From Caldifarciminota bacterium (lineage in GTDB: Bacteria; Hydrothermota; Tepidihabitantia; B3-TA06), in assembly GCA_014729665.1 (NCBI GenBank), contig WJJO01000289.1, forward strand, positions 1 through 6,754: a stretch of DNA of 6,754 nt, written 5' to 3'. Shown piece after piece: positions 6,459-6,754 of the stretch; positions within the stretch are counted from its first letter, which is position 1, and every line of letters starts with the position of its first letter. The notes beneath the pieces were generated by a model that was not told the origin of the DNA, did not search any database, and was given only the letters and a program-made list of their open reading frames with translations. The position numbers and the translations under genes were made by a program.

Positions 6459-6754
6459 CCAGGGCTTCCCGTGCGACCTCGCGGTCGTCGAAATGAATCT
6501 TGTCTGTACCTAATATTTGATAGTCTTCGTGACCTTTGCCTGCAATAAGAAGCACGTCTTCCGGCTTTAGCATCCGAACTGCCTCGAATATCGCCTGCCT
6601 TCTATCCGGCATCACCTTCTTTTCTTTTTTATCTATCCCTTCGAGAATATCTTCAATTATCTTTTGCCGATCCTCCGTTCTGGGATTGTCGGACGTCACA
6701 AAGATGAAGTCTGATAGACGTGCTGCAATCCGACCCATCTTAGCCCGCTTCCCC
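6445..6754 (-). CDS. murE: UDP-MurNAc-L-Ala-D-Glu--meso-diaminopimelate ligase MurE, C-terminal 102 residues (5' end cut by window edge)
   Basis: MurE adds the third residue of the stem peptide. Only the C-terminal domain is in the window and the frame is open to the right edge. A methionine codon at 6738 is internal, not the start: the residues before it (GKRAK) continue the conserved segment GKR..MG of the family. Seen: SDNPRTEDR, containing DNPR at bases 6679-6690, and GKGHEDYQ, with GKGHE at 6526-6540. In E. coli MurE the DNPR arginine (Arg416) and the Gly and Glu of GKGHE (Gly464, Glu468) contact meso-diaminopimelate; lysine-adding enzymes such as that of Staphylococcus aureus have DNPA instead. 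The fragment therefore predicts meso-DAP peptidoglycan. The TGA stop lies inside the start of murF (14-base overlap). Confidence 0.96.
   Translation of the reverse strand, partial: GKRAKMGRIAARLSDFIFVTSDNPRTEDRQKIIEDILEGIDKKEKKVMPDRRQAIFEAVRMLKPEDVLLIAGKGHEDYQILGTDKIHFDDREVAREALDALA
6465..6470 (-). promoter_or_regulatory. Ribosome-binding site of murF
   Basis: GGGAAG read on the minus strand, six bases before the murF ATG at 6458 and inside the last codons of murE. It is a moderate match, so coupling to murE translation may matter. Confidence 0.5.

Larger units (their letters stand above)
1..6754 (-). other. dcw cluster segment, murE-murF-mraY-murD-ftsW-murG-murC, one overlapping gene string
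   Basis: All seven genes run on the minus strand with every junction overlapping: murE/murF 14 bases, murF/mraY 16, mraY/murD 4, murD/ftsW 44, ftsW/murG 68, murG/murC 16. No intergenic base remains and I see no convincing promoter or terminator inside, so a single transcript with translational coupling is the likely arrangement. The order equals that of the E. coli dcw cluster; ftsI would be expected beyond the right edge, and genes such as murB, ddl, ftsQ, ftsA or ftsZ beyond the left edge. Confidence 0.9.

Noticed and set aside
6736..6738. ATG at 6738 as the start of a small independent gene
   Set aside because: The upstream codons continue the conserved MurE sequence (GKR before Met-Gly), so this is an internal methionine of a gene cut by the window edge.
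1..6754. Search for CRISPR arrays, insertion sequences, tRNA or rRNA genes, riboswitches and terminators
   Set aside because: No regular direct repeats, no transposase, no cloverleaf-like non-coding stretch and no hairpin followed by a T run were seen; every base is accounted for by conserved dcw genes, so no hidden novel system is claimed.

Overview
The whole window is coding, all on the minus strand. It is an internal segment of a bacterial dcw (division and cell wall) cluster. Read in the direction of transcription (right to left) the order is murE (3' end only), murF, mraY, murD, ftsW, murG, murC (5' part only). This is the same order as the core of the classical enterobacterial dcw cluster. 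Both ends of the window cut through a gene.

Layout from high to low coordinates: the MurE C-terminus carries the DNPR motif of meso-diaminopimelate-adding enzymes. MurF is a full-length D-Ala-D-Ala-adding ligase. MraY makes lipid I and closely resembles the proteobacterial form, including the C-terminal GLATLKVR. MurD is full length but has unusual residues in two substrate-site motifs. FtsW is the SEDS glycosyltransferase of the divisome, with a shortened loop just before its catalytic region. MurG makes lipid II. The first 204 residues of MurC are at the left edge. Together these proteins carry UDP-MurNAc through the peptide-adding steps (MurC, MurD, MurE, MurF), to the membrane (MraY), to lipid II (MurG) and into septal glycan (FtsW).

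All six gene junctions overlap (14, 16, 4, 44, 68 and 16 bases), so there is no intergenic DNA. I see no internal promoter or terminator, which fits a single polycistronic message with translational coupling. Ribosome-binding sites lie inside the preceding genes. They place the ftsW start 29 codons downstream of the longest reading frame.

The organism is a bacterium with meso-DAP peptidoglycan, probably a diderm, with GC near 50% by eye. The FtsW and MurD peculiarities do not look like Escherichia or Bacillus and might point to a less-studied lineage (an FCB-like or candidate phylum is a weak guess); I cannot assign one from the sequence. I found no mobile element, CRISPR array, RNA gene or new multi-gene system. 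The points worth a second look are the MurD and FtsW motif changes, the long ftsW/murG overlap, the ftsW ribosome-binding site embedded in a conserved MurD motif, and a GC-rich hairpin inside murD.
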